A stretch of 64,000 nt of DNA from Alentia gelatinosa (GCA_950022655.1 OX465582.1:89619801-89683800), one strand, 5' to 3'. Positions 22,715 to 33,660 are shown, counted from the first letter of the stretch. Numbers and translations: made by a program. The notes: a model not told the origin generated them from the letters alone.

Positions 22715-22857
22715 AGATCTTGGTAAAACTGCAGATCCGTGGTCTCTAGCGTGTAAGCATAGGAAATGTCACTTTGCCGCAAGTTTGCGGTCTCGTATCG
22801 GGCCGGGAAAGGCTTATAAGCTAGAGGCCACGGATCTGCAGTTTTACCAAGATCTTG
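22715..22857. repeat. Hairpin element with arms of about 50 bp, upstream of PRC1
   Basis: The left arm AAGATCTTGGTAAAACTGCA (from 22,715) and the right arm TGCAGTTTTACCAAGATCTT (to 22,857) are complementary and continue inward through GATCCGTGG and CTCTAG with few mismatches. A second palindrome, GACCATGGACCTCTAGAGGTCCATGGT, covers about 22,935-22,967. A 175-codon open frame across both is explained by the hairpins. Confidence 0.8.
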
Positions 22858-23089
22858 TTTTCTTATATTCCTATCATAGAATGTTAGAAAATTACTGTGG
22901 GCAATATGACTATAAAAAGAAAACCGACAGTGTTAGACCATGGACCTCTAGAGGTCCATGGTTAGACGACTCGTTGCCATCTTGTATTTCGCTCTGCATG
23001 ATGGTTCCCTCTCCAAACATAGATTCTGTAGCGCAACTGCTACTTCAGATCTGGCTGGAGAGTGATTATGGCCTCAAGGCCGCCGGTGA

Positions 23090-23140
23090 AGGTCAACCAA
23101 TCAGCGGCCGAGAATTCCGCTCGCGATTTCAAAAGCAAAA
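23090..23140 (+). promoter_or_regulatory. PRC1 promoter: CCAAT box and CHR-like element
   Basis: CCAAT at 23,097-23,101 (NF-Y type, in AACCAATCAGCG) is followed 21 bp later by TCGCGATTTCAAA (23,121-23,133), which carries TTTGAA on the other strand next to CGCG. NF-Y boxes with CDE/CHR elements are the known architecture of G2/M genes in animals (MuvB/DREAM control), and PRC1 is such a gene. The site lies about 90 bp upstream of the proposed PRC1 start codon. The transcription start probably falls around 23,135-23,200. Confidence 0.5.
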
Positions 23141-23217
23141 CAGTTGAGTTAGGGTGGAAAACATTTTAGCTTAGGTTAGGAGTAATTTTACGGATTACCG
23201 CGATCCAATGATAGGAA

Positions 23218-23231
23218 ATGGCATTTGATAG
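23218..23231 (+). CDS. PRC1: PRC1 exon 1, coding part
   Basis: ATG GCA TTT GAT AG followed by GTAAGT: four codons plus two bases (phase 2), exactly what the exon at 27,857 needs, giving MAFDRENFNEDV. Start context is strong (G at -3, G at +4). An upstream ATG at 23,208 in weak context opens a 6-codon frame that overlaps this start out of frame. The four-residue start, the phase match and the promoter just upstream support the call; the 4.6-kb intron to the next exon makes it unproven. Confidence 0.55.
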
Positions 23232-24475
23232 GTAAGTTTATGAAATCTAGTATTATCGGATTCCTTCTAACTCCATTTTAGTGTTTTTTATTATTCAATA
23301 ACCATGATAATTGTAGCGTAACGACTTGCTCTGTTTCGACACAGACTAATGACGGAACCAATGATCTAGGCAAGCGCACCTGTTGATTTTGCTGGGTGTT
23401 GATTATTGATAACTTATTAAATATAAATTGTATTTAGGAAGTAAGTATTTAGTAATTCAAAGTTTGCCAACACGTAGCTTCAACTTCAATATTGTGCTGT
23501 CTTTTCATGTAACAGTTACCAATGTTTCCCAGCCATAATTAACGTGTGTCAAGGGACTGCCATGATTCGGGTTCGCCACACGTTTGAATCGTTTTGGATC
23601 TCTTTGAATGCCAAGTTTTACGAATTACGAGCCTATGTTATAACTTGACAAACTACAGTATGGTTGACTTGACAATCAACAATATCTATGTATTACTTGT
23701 TATCGCCATTGACGAAATGAAAGATACCTACCCATATTTTTTTTTATTTCAACTGTCATTTGAAGTCGGTCTTCATTTTGTATTACAACTTGAAATCTAC
23801 TAGACTGTCTAGAGATCTAGGTCTATGGCTATGAGATCATATCTTGAAGTTAGGTACATATCTTGATATTAGGCCTGACAACTTGTTATCACTATTATTT
23901 TGTTGGGTCAGGATGTAGTAAATCGAGTATTAGATAAGATAAGATAACACAAGAGTTTGTCTTTTTTTAAATCATATAAATTCTTATCCATGTGGTTTTA
24001 ATTTAGCCTTGGTCTAGGTATTAATATTATATTATAAATAGTCACTAGGATATATAGAATCGATTTAGTTCTAGCTGTTACATTTTGTATTGTATAGAAG
24101 CTTGACTGCGATGATCAAACATTGTAATTTTGAGTAATTGCAAGGATAGGCCAAGAAAGGTCAAAGATAATTTGCATGTTCGCACGCGATGACATTCCTG
24201 TCTGACATTCCTCAGTTTTAGAATGGGGTACCCACAATCTGACCATTGTACGGTTTTCATAACTTCATTTTTCCCTTTTCACTCGATTGGCAAAATGTCA
24301 GTTTAAAAAATGGATTGATTTTCTATAAAGTATTTCCATCTTGGCTTGTAATTCAAGACCGTTTCTATGATGGAGGATATATTGTTATTGTGTAAAATCG
24401 AGATTTGTGATCAGAGATAGCAATTTAAATGGCATATCACGAATACATCTACAATGTAATGCTTACTATAGAGAT

Positions 24476-24700
24476 TGGGGTAATAGTAAGAGAAAACGTG
24501 GTTACTGAGTCTGTTGGGATTACTGTTTGAGGTCTATTTTGCATGAAATATGTTCCAACGTTGAAGACTAATGGACATTTTATGAGACTAAAGGCAGAGA
24601 ATGGCACCCCTACGGCTCAGTAACTACGTTTTCTTATTACCATATTACCTAAATATCATGAAAAAATGTCCTTTTATGTGCTTACGTGGTACACTACGGG
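24476..24700. repeat. Palindromic element, family P3, copy 2
   Basis: Left arm AGAAAACGTGGTTACTGAGT, right arm CTCAGTAACTACGTTTTCT. Further right it shares GGGCACAGTGCGCCCGAAC with the copy near 40,205. Confidence 0.65.
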
Positions 24701-25463
24701 CACAGTGCGCCCGAACATTATTAGTACTACATTACCAGCAGCAGGTCAGACTTTTTTTATGTTGTCAGGAAGGCAGAACCTTCTACTTATTATGGACGTT
24801 CGGCCATAGATATATAATGATATGGAAATTGTAGGTTAATGATCCTCAGCTTCATGCTCTAAAGTGCTGGTTCCACGGACACACAAGATATAGCGAGATT
24901 GGTCACGATTTGGTTGTCTTGCTAAATCAGGCTAGGTTTGAATAACCGTGTGCATATTTGTTGTGAGGTGTCGCGGTGGTGGAGCACCAAAACATACACT
25001 CAACACCGCATTGCTACGTTTTGTGACAGGAGGTAGGACACTACAAGACAGCAAGACATACCACGGCAAATCCATCATGTTGGTGGAACCAGCACTTAAA
25101 GCTTTCAAGAGATACAGGGAGGGGATTTAATGGGGGGAATGTTACACCTTCATTGATTAGGTTTAGAACATTTTCTTCAGACCACTTTGGATTAATATGA
25201 GTTTCACGATTTTTATTGTTTGTCCAGAACGTGAGTATTCGATTCATTGATAACTTGACTGCATCCTTTACTTCGCATACTTAAGTTTCCAATCACTAAA
25301 GTGATAACTAAGGGGATAATTTTCTTCAAGAATCTAACAGACTCGCTTGTGATGTGCTTGATTCCTCCTGGTTCTACGCATATTAACGCATGGTATTATC
25401 TCGATATGAGACATTAAAATAACACCACCATATAAAATGTACCAATTAAAGTGGATATATGAT

Positions 25464-25771
25464 ACTATAGAGGAAACCTATGAAAGTTTAGGGTCTTGGC
25501 CCGTATCCTATCAAGTTTGAATCATACAGTAGTAATTCACAAGGCGAAGCCGCATGAATTACATAACAATTCAAATGAGATGGGATCGAGCTCTGATCCG
25601 AAAGTTGAATGGGTTTCTGAATTTATCTCACCCTTAATATTGACTAATGGGCTAACATTTGTTACATTATCCCTCATTGGATATTTTTCCTAAATATTTA
25701 ATGGGCATTAGATACGAGTTCCCAATGTTAAGTCTATGGAGAAAAGATACCAGGGGTGAGATAAACCCAAA
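25464..25771 (+). repeat. Family P1 element, full copy
   Basis: Contains AACCTATGAAAGTTTAGGG, the core AATTCACAAGGCGAAGCCGC and the distal end ACCAGGGGTGAGATAAA. Colinear with the copy at 30,138 and inverted relative to 212-523. Confidence 0.75.
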
Positions 25772-25983
25772 TTCTCAATAGTTTCTGTGACATACTATGA
25801 TGGTATATTATTTGTTGTCTTATGGTGATGGTGGGTGGGGGCAGTATACTGCTACTACTGTATAAAGTGCATTTTCAAATGGTGGATTCATACTTCTCTA
25901 ATACAGGTGTAAAGTTATGGTCAATACATCCCTATCGTGGCCAAGTAATATTGGGTTCTATGAGAACATATTAATCATCTAAA

Positions 25984-26247
25984 TTACCCATATTTATAAG
26001 TGAACGAATTGACTGAGTTTGAACAGTCACCATTTTGCTTAGTCCCTCCTAATCCCTGATGTTTACAGTATGGCTGCCATGCTTTAAATAACATATAATA
26101 TGCCTGTTGACGCTCAGCTCTAGTTCTTAGTCTGTCCACATGAGGGCAGGGCACTCTACCAATGACACTTTTGAGTTGTTCAGTGTCATGGGCAGCCTCC
26201 TGACATCTGCGACAGACCAGAATGGGTGCATAACCTGAACGATTTGG
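25984..26247 (-). pseudogene. Unidentified zinc-finger-like open frame
   Basis: Minus-strand frame of 87 codons, closed by TGA upstream and TAA downstream, with no ATG near its start. It reads in a protein-like way: SGYAPILVCRRCQEAAHD, then IGRVPCPHVDRLRTRAERQ and a tail with further Cys. The C-x2-C motif, with H and C-P-H later, suggests a small metal-binding segment. It may be a relic of a transposon protein or an exon of an unknown gene inside PRC1 intron 1. No splice sites fit well. Confidence 0.25.
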
Positions 26248-26877
26248 TCACCCCCTATTGGTGGTTAGTACAACAGTTAATGAGCATGCAGAGCTCACAG
26301 ATGCCAAGCCTGTCATGTCAACCCCCTGCTATGTGTATAACAGAAGAATCTGTCTTGTCACTAAATCAATTAAGTTCTTGACCTTCTTCATAAGGTCTAC
26401 ACCTAACTAATCTGGGGCTTTAGATTTTACACAGGGATGTAAGTTTGCTGCCAATTGATAGATTTTCGAAATTTTAAGATTTTGATGAAATTGACATAAA
26501 CCCATACTTGTGTGAGGCATGCAATATTTCACCAACCCCATCAAATCGAGATTGTATTTGTCAACTAACCACATTTCAACTCACTTTCTTGGTGCTTTGC
26601 TTTCATTAAGGAACAACTTAATTGGGGAACATACCATTTCCCGACTCTGTTGTGGTGGCACGGTCTTTTGATAGGGATTGAATATTGGCACTGAGAAATG
26701 GTACTTCATTCTGGTACCTCGATCACGCTACTGCCCTGAATGAAATCATTTTTTTTAGTTCCTATTGGTTAATCTATATGGTAAATAATTTTCTGAGTTA
26801 AAACAATGTCTTGTTTAATATAGTTAACTTGACAAGATTTGGGTAATATTTTTCCAACCATATCAGAGTTAATATCA

Positions 26878-27120
26878 TTACTATTATATAACATCCTTAT
26901 TATCATGGATTACAATGGCCGTGTGATATAATGACGTCACTGGATATTGTGAAAAGTGCCAGCATACTACACAGGTGAATATGGTACTGCAGCATATTGT
27001 TTCAGTGTTTGTATTTGGTGCTATACAGCATAGTGAAAGTGTTATTGAAATGATAAGGTATGTGGTTTCGGTATAACATGCCTTCATCTGGGTTCAGTTT
27101 AATATATATGGGGTCTGTTA
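26878..27120. repeat. Dispersed repeat, family P10, copy 2
   Basis: Homologous to 20,480-20,660 (shares AAAAGTGCCAGCATAC, GAATATGGTACTGCAGC and ATACAGCATAGTGAAAG). Confidence 0.65.
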
Positions 27121-27856
27121 TGAAATTAGTGCTATAATCATTCTTAAATGATCCTCCACACTGCATAATTCATGAGTGTCTTGAATGAGGATGGAAAGCT
27201 ATGTAAAATTTACATATCAATATAGACATTCTGATAAGAGCAATATTATAAATTGAGTGAATAGTACAACCCAACGAGGTCTCTATAGTATATTGTTGGC
27301 GTTTTACCCAGAACCTAGAGCTTTGCTATTTTCATGCTATTTGGACATCATTATATAAACTTGTGAATGAACATGGCAGGACATATTTCAATACAAAAGT
27401 TTAATTTTTCTAAATGTCCATTAGTTTACATAATCTATAGAAAAAGGGCTATATATTCTACGGTAAGTCGAATGTAAAATCTGTACACTGCTTTAAGTAA
27501 TATTTTATCATTCTGGTGCCTGTGGTCCTATCTTGTCCTGATAAGTTTCTTCCAGTTTAAAGATAATAAGCACTTTCTGTAATATAAGGCATGTCACGGC
27601 TAGAGTTAGTCTATCAGTAATGCATTAGATCCAGTTTGATATTGTTTCCTATACGTTATAAGTTGAACATGTTACGATTGCACCACCGAAGAATACCAAG
27701 ACATGGTCATCCGATTTCACTGTCATCCATAGTACTTTCTGTTATTGACAATGAAGCATCAAATATAAAGACATTCATTTAATGATATTTGCTCAAATAT
27801 TGTTGTACGGGATGGTTTTTAAAAATTTTCTTTAATGCCTTCCTTTCTAATTTCAG

Positions 27857-28100
27857 GGAAAATTTCAACGAGGATGTCCAGTCTAAACTGGACATTCTCG
27901 AGTCCATCTGGTGCTCAGTGGGCATCGATCCAGACCAGCGAAAGGAGCGCGCGCGAACAGCCATCTCCCACGTGACTGACCTCCTCGACGAGATGATTGA
28001 AGAGGAGCGGTCACTGAAAAAACGTATACAGGACAAGATCACCAACCACCAAGCCAGTCTACTCATCATATGCAAGGAACTATGCATACCCTCATACGAG
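27857..28100 (+). CDS. PRC1: PRC1 exon 2
   Basis: Acceptor TAATTTCAG|GGAAAA. Encodes the N-terminal dimerisation helix with KLDILESIWCSVGIDPDQR and LLDEMIEEERSLKKRI, closely matching the family start (the IWE.IGIPEDQR region of human). The frame runs to TAG at 28,110. The only phase-0 exit that suits the next exon is GAG|GCAGGT at 28,100/28,101, a GC donor. The nearby GT (28,105) would leave phase 1. Confidence 0.88.
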
Positions 28101-28879
28101 GCAGGTTTCTAGTTATCTTCTTCAGAAGTCCCTATTATATCAATGTATACAGCATTAAGTCCAGTTATACAGAGTAACCAGACGTGATAAGTAAATGTTA
28201 TATAAAAGACCATATGAGGTAAATAGAGCTGTGATAGAGGATATAGTAATCGGGGATTTTCATCTAAAAATATATTGTGTTCTACAAGGAGAATGGCTAC
28301 CTAAGTGTGGGCATTTTCTAGGGGTTTATATTAATTTATAGACATCAGCGTTAGATACAGACACATGAAACCATGGATGCAAGTTTGCCAACAAATGACG
28401 GAAATCTGAAATTTCAAGATTTTCGAAATTTCTTTCGTGATTTTTAAGTGACGTAAAGGTTCATCCCCAACTTTCATCCCTGTAAAATATAGAGTATTAT
28501 TGGCTTCGATCCATGCCCATTATTTCCTTCATTAAATCTTCTTGCAGTAGCTTTTCACATATATACGTTAATTTATTGACCGGAAGTAATTGTAATTGTT
28601 ACCCGGGCAAAAGTTCAAACACACAAATCTTTAACCACAGATAAACATGGTATGTAAGATGCCTACCAAAGATCTCTGAAATAGTAGATGCAATAGGAAG
28701 ACAAAATTTGCGAAAAGAAAGAAGGATATAAAGATTGTACATAATAGTGCGACTATGTCGTTGTAAAATATCTCTAACGAGATAAACTGATAATAGTCCT
28801 GAGTAAATTTGTAAAAGATTGGTAAGAAAATTGGTGTGTATTCAATTTTGCACTAACCTAACATCACTGGCTCTTTCAG

Positions 28880-29113
28880 GGACCAACTGGCCTACCAATG
28901 ATAGCACTAGAGAAAGACTTACGCCTGAAGATGAATGATCTGAACAAGACCCGGTCGGAGCGGATGGCGAAAATGGAGGAGCTCGGTAAATTAGACCAGT
29001 ACCTCTGCGACGTACTACAGATGACCCCCTTCTACATCCCGTCCGGCACGGTACCCTCGCAGGAACAACTCACCGCTCTCAAAGACCACGTCACCGCCCT
29101 TGAAACAGAAAAG
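28880..29113 (+). CDS. PRC1: PRC1 exon 3
   Basis: Acceptor CTCTTTCAG, donor AAG|GTAAGC, 78 codons. It carries IALEKDLRLK, then YLCDVLQMTPFYIPS and ALKDHVTALETEK, corresponding to the human LQLEKDLRTQ, ELCEILCMPHYDI and FRQHVTTLRETK stretches of the rod. An internal AG at 28,909-28,910 could serve as an alternative in-frame acceptor for the upstream GT donor. Confidence 0.92.
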
Positions 29114-29160
29114 GTAAGCACCAACATATATCGGTCTTGATTCTGGTGATGTGAAAGACT

Positions 29161-29390
29161 CTGGGGCCTGTTGAATAATTTAGGCTGATACATGAAGTCT
29201 CTTTTCTCAGATTCTGTATGCCAACGAGGCCCAGGGACAATGTCGGTCAACTTTATTCAACACTTGCGGATGACCTTTGGTCAGGTAGGACTGTCTTAGC
29301 GAACAAGCTTGAATACTATCAAACGATAACGCTCATATGAGGTCTGTACTTTCGTAGGCGTAAGTTATTCAACAGACCGCTGATGCTCTG
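29161..29390. repeat. P4 inverted-repeat element in PRC1 intron 3
   Basis: The left end GGGGCCTGTTGAATAATTTA and inner GTCGGTCAACTTTATTCAA match the intact copy at 47,063-47,287. The right end is degraded. Confidence 0.55.
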
Positions 29391-29822
29391 AGGGAGTGAG
29401 GAGGGTTCCGTTATTCTTGTGCACATGCTTAACTATACCGCAAGCATGCGACATTTTACACGCAAAGGGGCATACTTGAGTTCAAGGGGAGGGGGCAAGA
29501 TGGCACAATGGCTATATGTCCTATAGTAGTAGCCTCACCCCGTCACCACGAGTTGGATAAAAAAAAATTAAAATAGATAAAATAAATGGATCCAAAGAGA
29601 GGCATTTTAAGGGTTGTGTTGGGGTGGGAGTGGTTATGATGAAAACCTCAGCTAAGGCCAGTAATTCACTCAAAGTAGCCTCAAATCCATGCGCTTCCAG
29701 GGACTTTGCCCCCTGTGCCCCAACCCGGTCGACCCTGTTGGGGCTTCCAAGGAAGTATTGATTGTCACCGAGATGACAACGAGTCTCACCACTTATTCTC
29801 ACTTCCCCTTTTTTCCATACAG

Positions 29823-29993
29823 GACGACAGAAATCTGCAATTCCAGACCACCCGGTCAGAAATTGTGTCACTCATGGAGAAACTCGAACGATACGCAAAC
29901 TCCTCATTTGAAAAAGATGTTTTATGTGAAGAGGAAGAATCGTTCCTCTTGTCGTCGCAGAACATGAAAGCCCTGAAGGAGCTTCACACCGAG
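29823..29993 (+). CDS. PRC1: PRC1 exon 4
   Basis: Acceptor TTCCATACAG, donor GAG|GTAGGT, 57 codons in phase 0. Includes SFEKDVLCEEEESFLLSS, the counterpart of human TSFERDVVCEDEDAFCLS, followed by NMKALKELHTE. Rod-domain helix. Confidence 0.95.
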
Positions 29994-30137
29994 GTAGGTC
30001 TGAGTGGAAACAGTCGGTCCAGACTTACTGGGTGTAGATTTATGTCAGACTTGTTAGAATTGATAACATTTTCTCTTGTTGATATTGGCATGTGTCCCTT
30101 GCTGCTCTCCGAATCACACCTTGATATCTGAATATCA

Positions 30138-30393
30138 TAGAGGAAACCTATGGAACCTTAATGTCAGAGCTCGTATCCCATTGAGTCTGAATTGCGTAGT
30201 AATTCACAAGGCAAAGCCACGTGAATTATGTAGTGATACTAACAAGATGGGATCAAGCTCTGACACTAAACTTGAATATGTTTTTGAATTAATCTCACCC
30301 TTCACATTGACTTATGGACTCAACTTTGCGACATAATCCCACTTTGAGTATTTTTTCTAAATAATCAATGGGCGTTGGATACGGGATATTATT
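30138..30393 (+). repeat. Family P1 element in PRC1 intron 4
   Basis: Contains AACCTATGGAACCTTAATG, the core AATTCACAAGGCAAAGCCAC and ATCAATGGGCGTTGGATACG. Colinear with 25,464-25,771. Confidence 0.7.
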
Positions 30394-30505
30394 GCGCGTC
30401 ACCTACACAGAGAATACGACCAAGCAGATTAAAATCATGTTGATATCGAGTAAATGTATACCTTCCATACTTGTGAGTCTGAGAATCTATTTCTGTTAAT
30501 TTCAG

Positions 30506-30655
30506 TTGGAGGAGGAACGACACGAGAACAAGATCACAGGCAAGCGGTTAAGAGATGATATCAAAACACTCTGGGAACGTCTCCAGATAGAGCAGTCAGA
30601 GCGCGAGTTATTCTGTGCCACCAACGTGGACGACAAACCCTCCACGCTGAAAATA
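30506..30655 (+). CDS. PRC1: PRC1 exon 5
   Basis: Acceptor GTTAATTTCAG, donor ATA|GTAAGT, 50 codons. Encodes LEEERHENKITGKRLRDD and IKTLWERLQIEQSERELF, matching the human IRELWDRLQIPEEERE segment. Confidence 0.95.
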
Positions 30656-30789
30656 GTAAGTCATTTTATTATAAACCTGCGGTCGACAGTCACATTGATG
30701 TTTCCATTGAAATTCATGTTTTTATTTGCAGAATAAGAATTTTTTCCCTGTCTAATATTGATATACCAACTGATGAGCATAAATTGAGC

Positions 30790-31000
30790 ATCTTTCGCGC
30801 TAATAAATCAGTGGCTTGAACCCCTCCACGAACCCTTTTCCCCTTTCCATGACAATACTGAAGTATTTTCCATGTTTTCGCAGTCTCCCTGAGGCAGTAA
30901 ATTCCACATGAAAAAAAAAATTAAAGTGGAGGAAAAAGCAAAAAGTATTTTCAGGGTTTTTTGCTCTGGCCCCACCTGAAATGCATTGAAATAGCTTAAT
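30790..31000 (-). repeat. Dispersed element, family P6, copy 1 (PRC1 intron 5)
   Basis: Includes CCCTTTCCATGACAATACTG and GAGGCAGTAAATTCCACATG, shared with copies at 32,868, 34,011, 34,533, about 57,128 and 62,745. Confidence 0.65.
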
Positions 31001-31041
31001 CTCGCTGTGAACATTAACATTACTCACTCTCTGTTCTCTAG

Positions 31042-31189
31042 TTACAAGAAGAGATCCGGCGCTGTGAGGCCCTGAAGGCAGCGAACATTCGCCAGGTGAT
31101 CGAGGGGGCCCGAAGACAGCTCCACGAGTGGTGGGATAAGTGCTTCTTCACGCAGGAACAACGCGAAGTCTTTTCTCCACTACACTCAG
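31042..31189 (+). CDS. PRC1: PRC1 exon 6
   Basis: Acceptor TTCTCTAG, donor CAG|GTAGGT, 148 nt ending in phase 1. Encodes LQEEIRRCEALKAANIRQV and ELHEWWDKCFFTQEQREVF-like sequence, the counterpart of human QYWDQCFYSQEQRQAF. Confidence 0.95.
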
Positions 31190-31607
31190 GTAGGTGTACC
31201 GTTAAGTGCTGATTCCACCAGACTAGGGTTTCATCATAAAGTTTCCAGTCCATTTGGAATATATCAAAGAATGTTGTGTGATATCTTTACATGGTGAATG
31301 AACTAGCACGATAAATCGCAATAGCACCTGAAACTATGGGGAGGGGTGGAATTAGGCGCCTCCACTCCCAGCTATGCTTTCGTGGAGTGGCTAACTTCTG
31401 CAAATATGCAAACCGTCAATTTATATTTGTTTCAATATCTCTCGGTATCTCAGCTGGACCACATCATCCTGACTACAATTCATATTCTAAAATGACTTCG
31501 AATCAAGATATTTGCATGGATATATCACAACTTAATGGTAAACTTCCTTTTCAGGTTGCTCTAAGTCATTGGTCTCTGTTACCTAATATTTCATATATTC
31601 AGGGATG

Positions 31608-31890
31608 GGGGGTGGGGAGTAAGCTCAGTGGTTAAGGCACTGGACTGCAAGCTTGTGGAACTTTAAGGGTTTAAGTCCCACTGCTGCCACCTTTCTCCTC
31701 CATCCCTAGCAGTAGAGTGGTAGATTTATTGCTATATCAAAGGCCAATCGCTCTCATACCATGTCTATGTGGTGTGGGAAATAAAAGAACTCTCATCTCG
31801 GTAAATGTGTAGGGGTGAGATTTCTACCTAAATCCATCTCATAGATTCGATCACCGCCAAGCCCCAAAGTAAGTCTGATAGAACATATTG
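31608..31890 (+). mobile_element. tRNA-derived SINE in PRC1 intron 6
   Basis: The head resembles a tRNA gene: A box AGCTCAGTGGTTAAGGC (about 31,622-31,639) and B box GGGTTTAAGTCCC (about 31,667-31,679). The body has TATCAAAGGCCAATC and CTCGGTAAATGTGTAGGGG, shared with 10,490-10,690. Sense orientation relative to PRC1. Inferred to have moved by LINE machinery. Confidence 0.8.
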
Positions 31891-32112
31891 GATGCTAAAC
31901 TATCCAAACATTGACAAATGACAGTCTTCGGGTAGGACACACAGACTGAGGCCCGTCTACCTCAATCCTTGTGGCCCTGCCTACTGTAGACATTTCCAGG
32001 GTATTTTTGTCAAAGCTTACTGGGATTCCTGTGATATATACCTCACACTAAGGCAGAAGTTAATTACTAATGGTTTTATTCACTTGGATTTGCTGTATTT
32101 TCACTTCGACAG

Positions 32113-32249
32113 ATGATTTCTCGGAGGACCTGTTGGCGCAACACGATCAGGAGCTGCATGAGGTGAAGACGTACTACAACCAGAGCGCAGAGATGTTCGA
32201 ACGAGTCGCCAAGTGGAAAATGCTGTGGGAGTCTTTCTTGGAGTTTGAT
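32113..32249 (+). CDS. PRC1: PRC1 exon 7
   Basis: Acceptor CTTCGACAG, donor GAT|GTAAAT, 137 nt. Completes a split Asp codon, then reads DFSEDLLAQHDQELHEVK, TYYNQSAEMFERVAKW and LWESFLEFD. Start of the spectrin-like microtubule-binding domain. Confidence 0.95.
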
Positions 32250-32566
32250 GTAAATATGATTATATAATGTTTGTGTGGAAATTTCTTCTTTCCTTCATTG
32301 TACGAAATAAGATTTTTTTTTTTTTTCGTCCGAGTCAGTTTGCTAGTTGTGCAAGTCAGGAGGAAAACCTGAATTTGTACAAACAACGAAAAGCAGAAGA
32401 TCTCTTTATTCATACTTATCGTGGTCAGCTGATTTGACTGGTTTGATAACAGGACCAGTTGCACTTAAGTCCTATATAATTCACTAGACTTATACATTTC
32501 TAAAAACGGTGTTTTTCTATATTTTTTACTCACCCTGGAAAAATACATGAGAGATAATGATACACA

Positions 32567-32587
32567 GGGGGGGGGGGGGGGGGGGGG
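32567..32587. repeat. Poly-G tract (21 nt)
   Basis: Uninterrupted G run in PRC1 intron 7. One of at least six G/C homopolymers of 16 or more bases in an otherwise AT-rich window. Confidence 0.98.
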
Positions 32588-32725
32588 TATTGTATATCAG
32601 ATATGTATTTGCATTGCACAAATTTAAATCGACCTTCAAATAAGAAATGAAAGTAGAAAGATTCATTTTCTCTAAGTAAGCTCTTATTTGTTTTCCTCTA
32701 TCCTTCTATTTCTTGTGTTCCACAG

Positions 32726-32821
32726 AAAAAAGCCAGCAATCCTGACCGGTTCTTTAACCGTGGGTGTAATTTGCTGAAAGAAGAGAAGGCGCGCAAAAAG
32801 CTCATGCGGGAACTCCCTCGG
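32726..32821 (+). CDS. PRC1: PRC1 exon 8 (spectrin core)
   Basis: Acceptor GTTCCACAG, donor CGG|GTAAGT, 32 codons: [19 protein letters not shown] then [13 protein letters not shown]. This is the most conserved MAP65/Ase1 family segment (human ASDPNRFTNRGGNLLKEEK), contacting the microtubule. Confidence 0.97.
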
Positions 32822-32867
32822 GTAAGTCTTTAATCAGAGATAGTAGTCTCCTTGATTTATTTCCAGT

Positions 32868-33085
32868 TTATAAAATTCTCTTTTCTTGTGCAAACCGAAG
32901 AGAGAATAAATTAGGCCTAAATCACACTAATAAATAGTGGTTCAAACCTACCTTCCCACCCCAGCCTCATTCCATGGCCAATAACGATGTGTTTTCTATG
33001 TTTTTGCAGTCTCTCTGTTGCAGTAAATTCCACATGAATAATATTTCCTATTCATTTGCATGACCCCAACTGACATCCCTGTACA
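32868..33085 (-). repeat. Dispersed element, family P6, copy 2 (PRC1 intron 8)
   Basis: Contains CCTCATTCCATGGCCAATAA, GCAGTAAATTCCACATGAA and the terminal CCCCAACTGACATCCCTG. Confidence 0.7.
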
Positions 33086-33394
33086 TTACATTATCGGTCA
33101 GTGAGTACTTTAGAGTGATTTAGAGTGATTCTGTCTCTGATTTTGTCTCTGATTCAAGGTAGGGTGTTATAACAAAAAGATTGATCTACCTTTTTTTCAA
33201 ACAGGAAATCTTAAAACCATTAACAAAACTACGTTTTAATTTGTCTCATAAAATTACCATATCGAGTTGGACGGATCCAAAGAATAGGATTACCTCTACA
33301 ATCTTATTGTATTTTAAGGAGTTATGTTTTTGTGTCTGTGTGGATTAGTAGGCGTTGTGTTGGTTATTATATATGTTTGAGTCTCTCCCGTTTG

Positions 33395-33660
33395 CCTGAG
33401 GTCAGATTCATGAGATGACGCTGCTACCCATGACATACTTCTGGCCATACGTCACACTGAGCCGTATGGTGTGAGTCGTTACATGACTTGATAAAATTTC
33501 ATCATTTTTAGGTATACGATGATATAAAAATACAAAATACTTGGTAAAATTATCTATCGGCTATATCCCTTTGCCTTCGACATTGGGAAATACCTGATCT
33601 ATAAATTCACTACATAATTTTGACGTACGGTGACAGTAAGCCAGTTTCTGTATAATACAA
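33395..33660. repeat. Palindromic element, family P7, copy 1 (PRC1 intron 8)
   Basis: Contains GGCCATACGTCACACT and AAATACTTGGTAAAATTAT. A second copy lies inverted at about 39,785-40,040. Confidence 0.65.

Larger units (their letters stand above)
23232..27856 (+). other. PRC1 intron 1
   Basis: A 4.6-kb intron if the exon 1 call is right. It contains a P3 palindrome (about 24,476-24,700), a P1 palindrome (25,464-25,771), a cysteine-containing minus-strand frame (25,984-26,247) and a P10 repeat (26,878-27,120). The rest is AT-rich and featureless. Confidence 0.45.

Noticed and set aside
22620..23147. 175-codon plus-strand frame just upstream of PRC1
   Set aside because: Most of it lies across two perfect palindromes (22,715-22,857 and about 22,935-22,967) and runs through the CCAAT/CHR promoter elements. 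No protein signature.
2329..28100. Joining the 2,329 exon directly to PRC1 exon 2
   Set aside because: Phases are incompatible (phase 1 exit against a phase 2 requirement), and a better exon 1 exists at 23,218.
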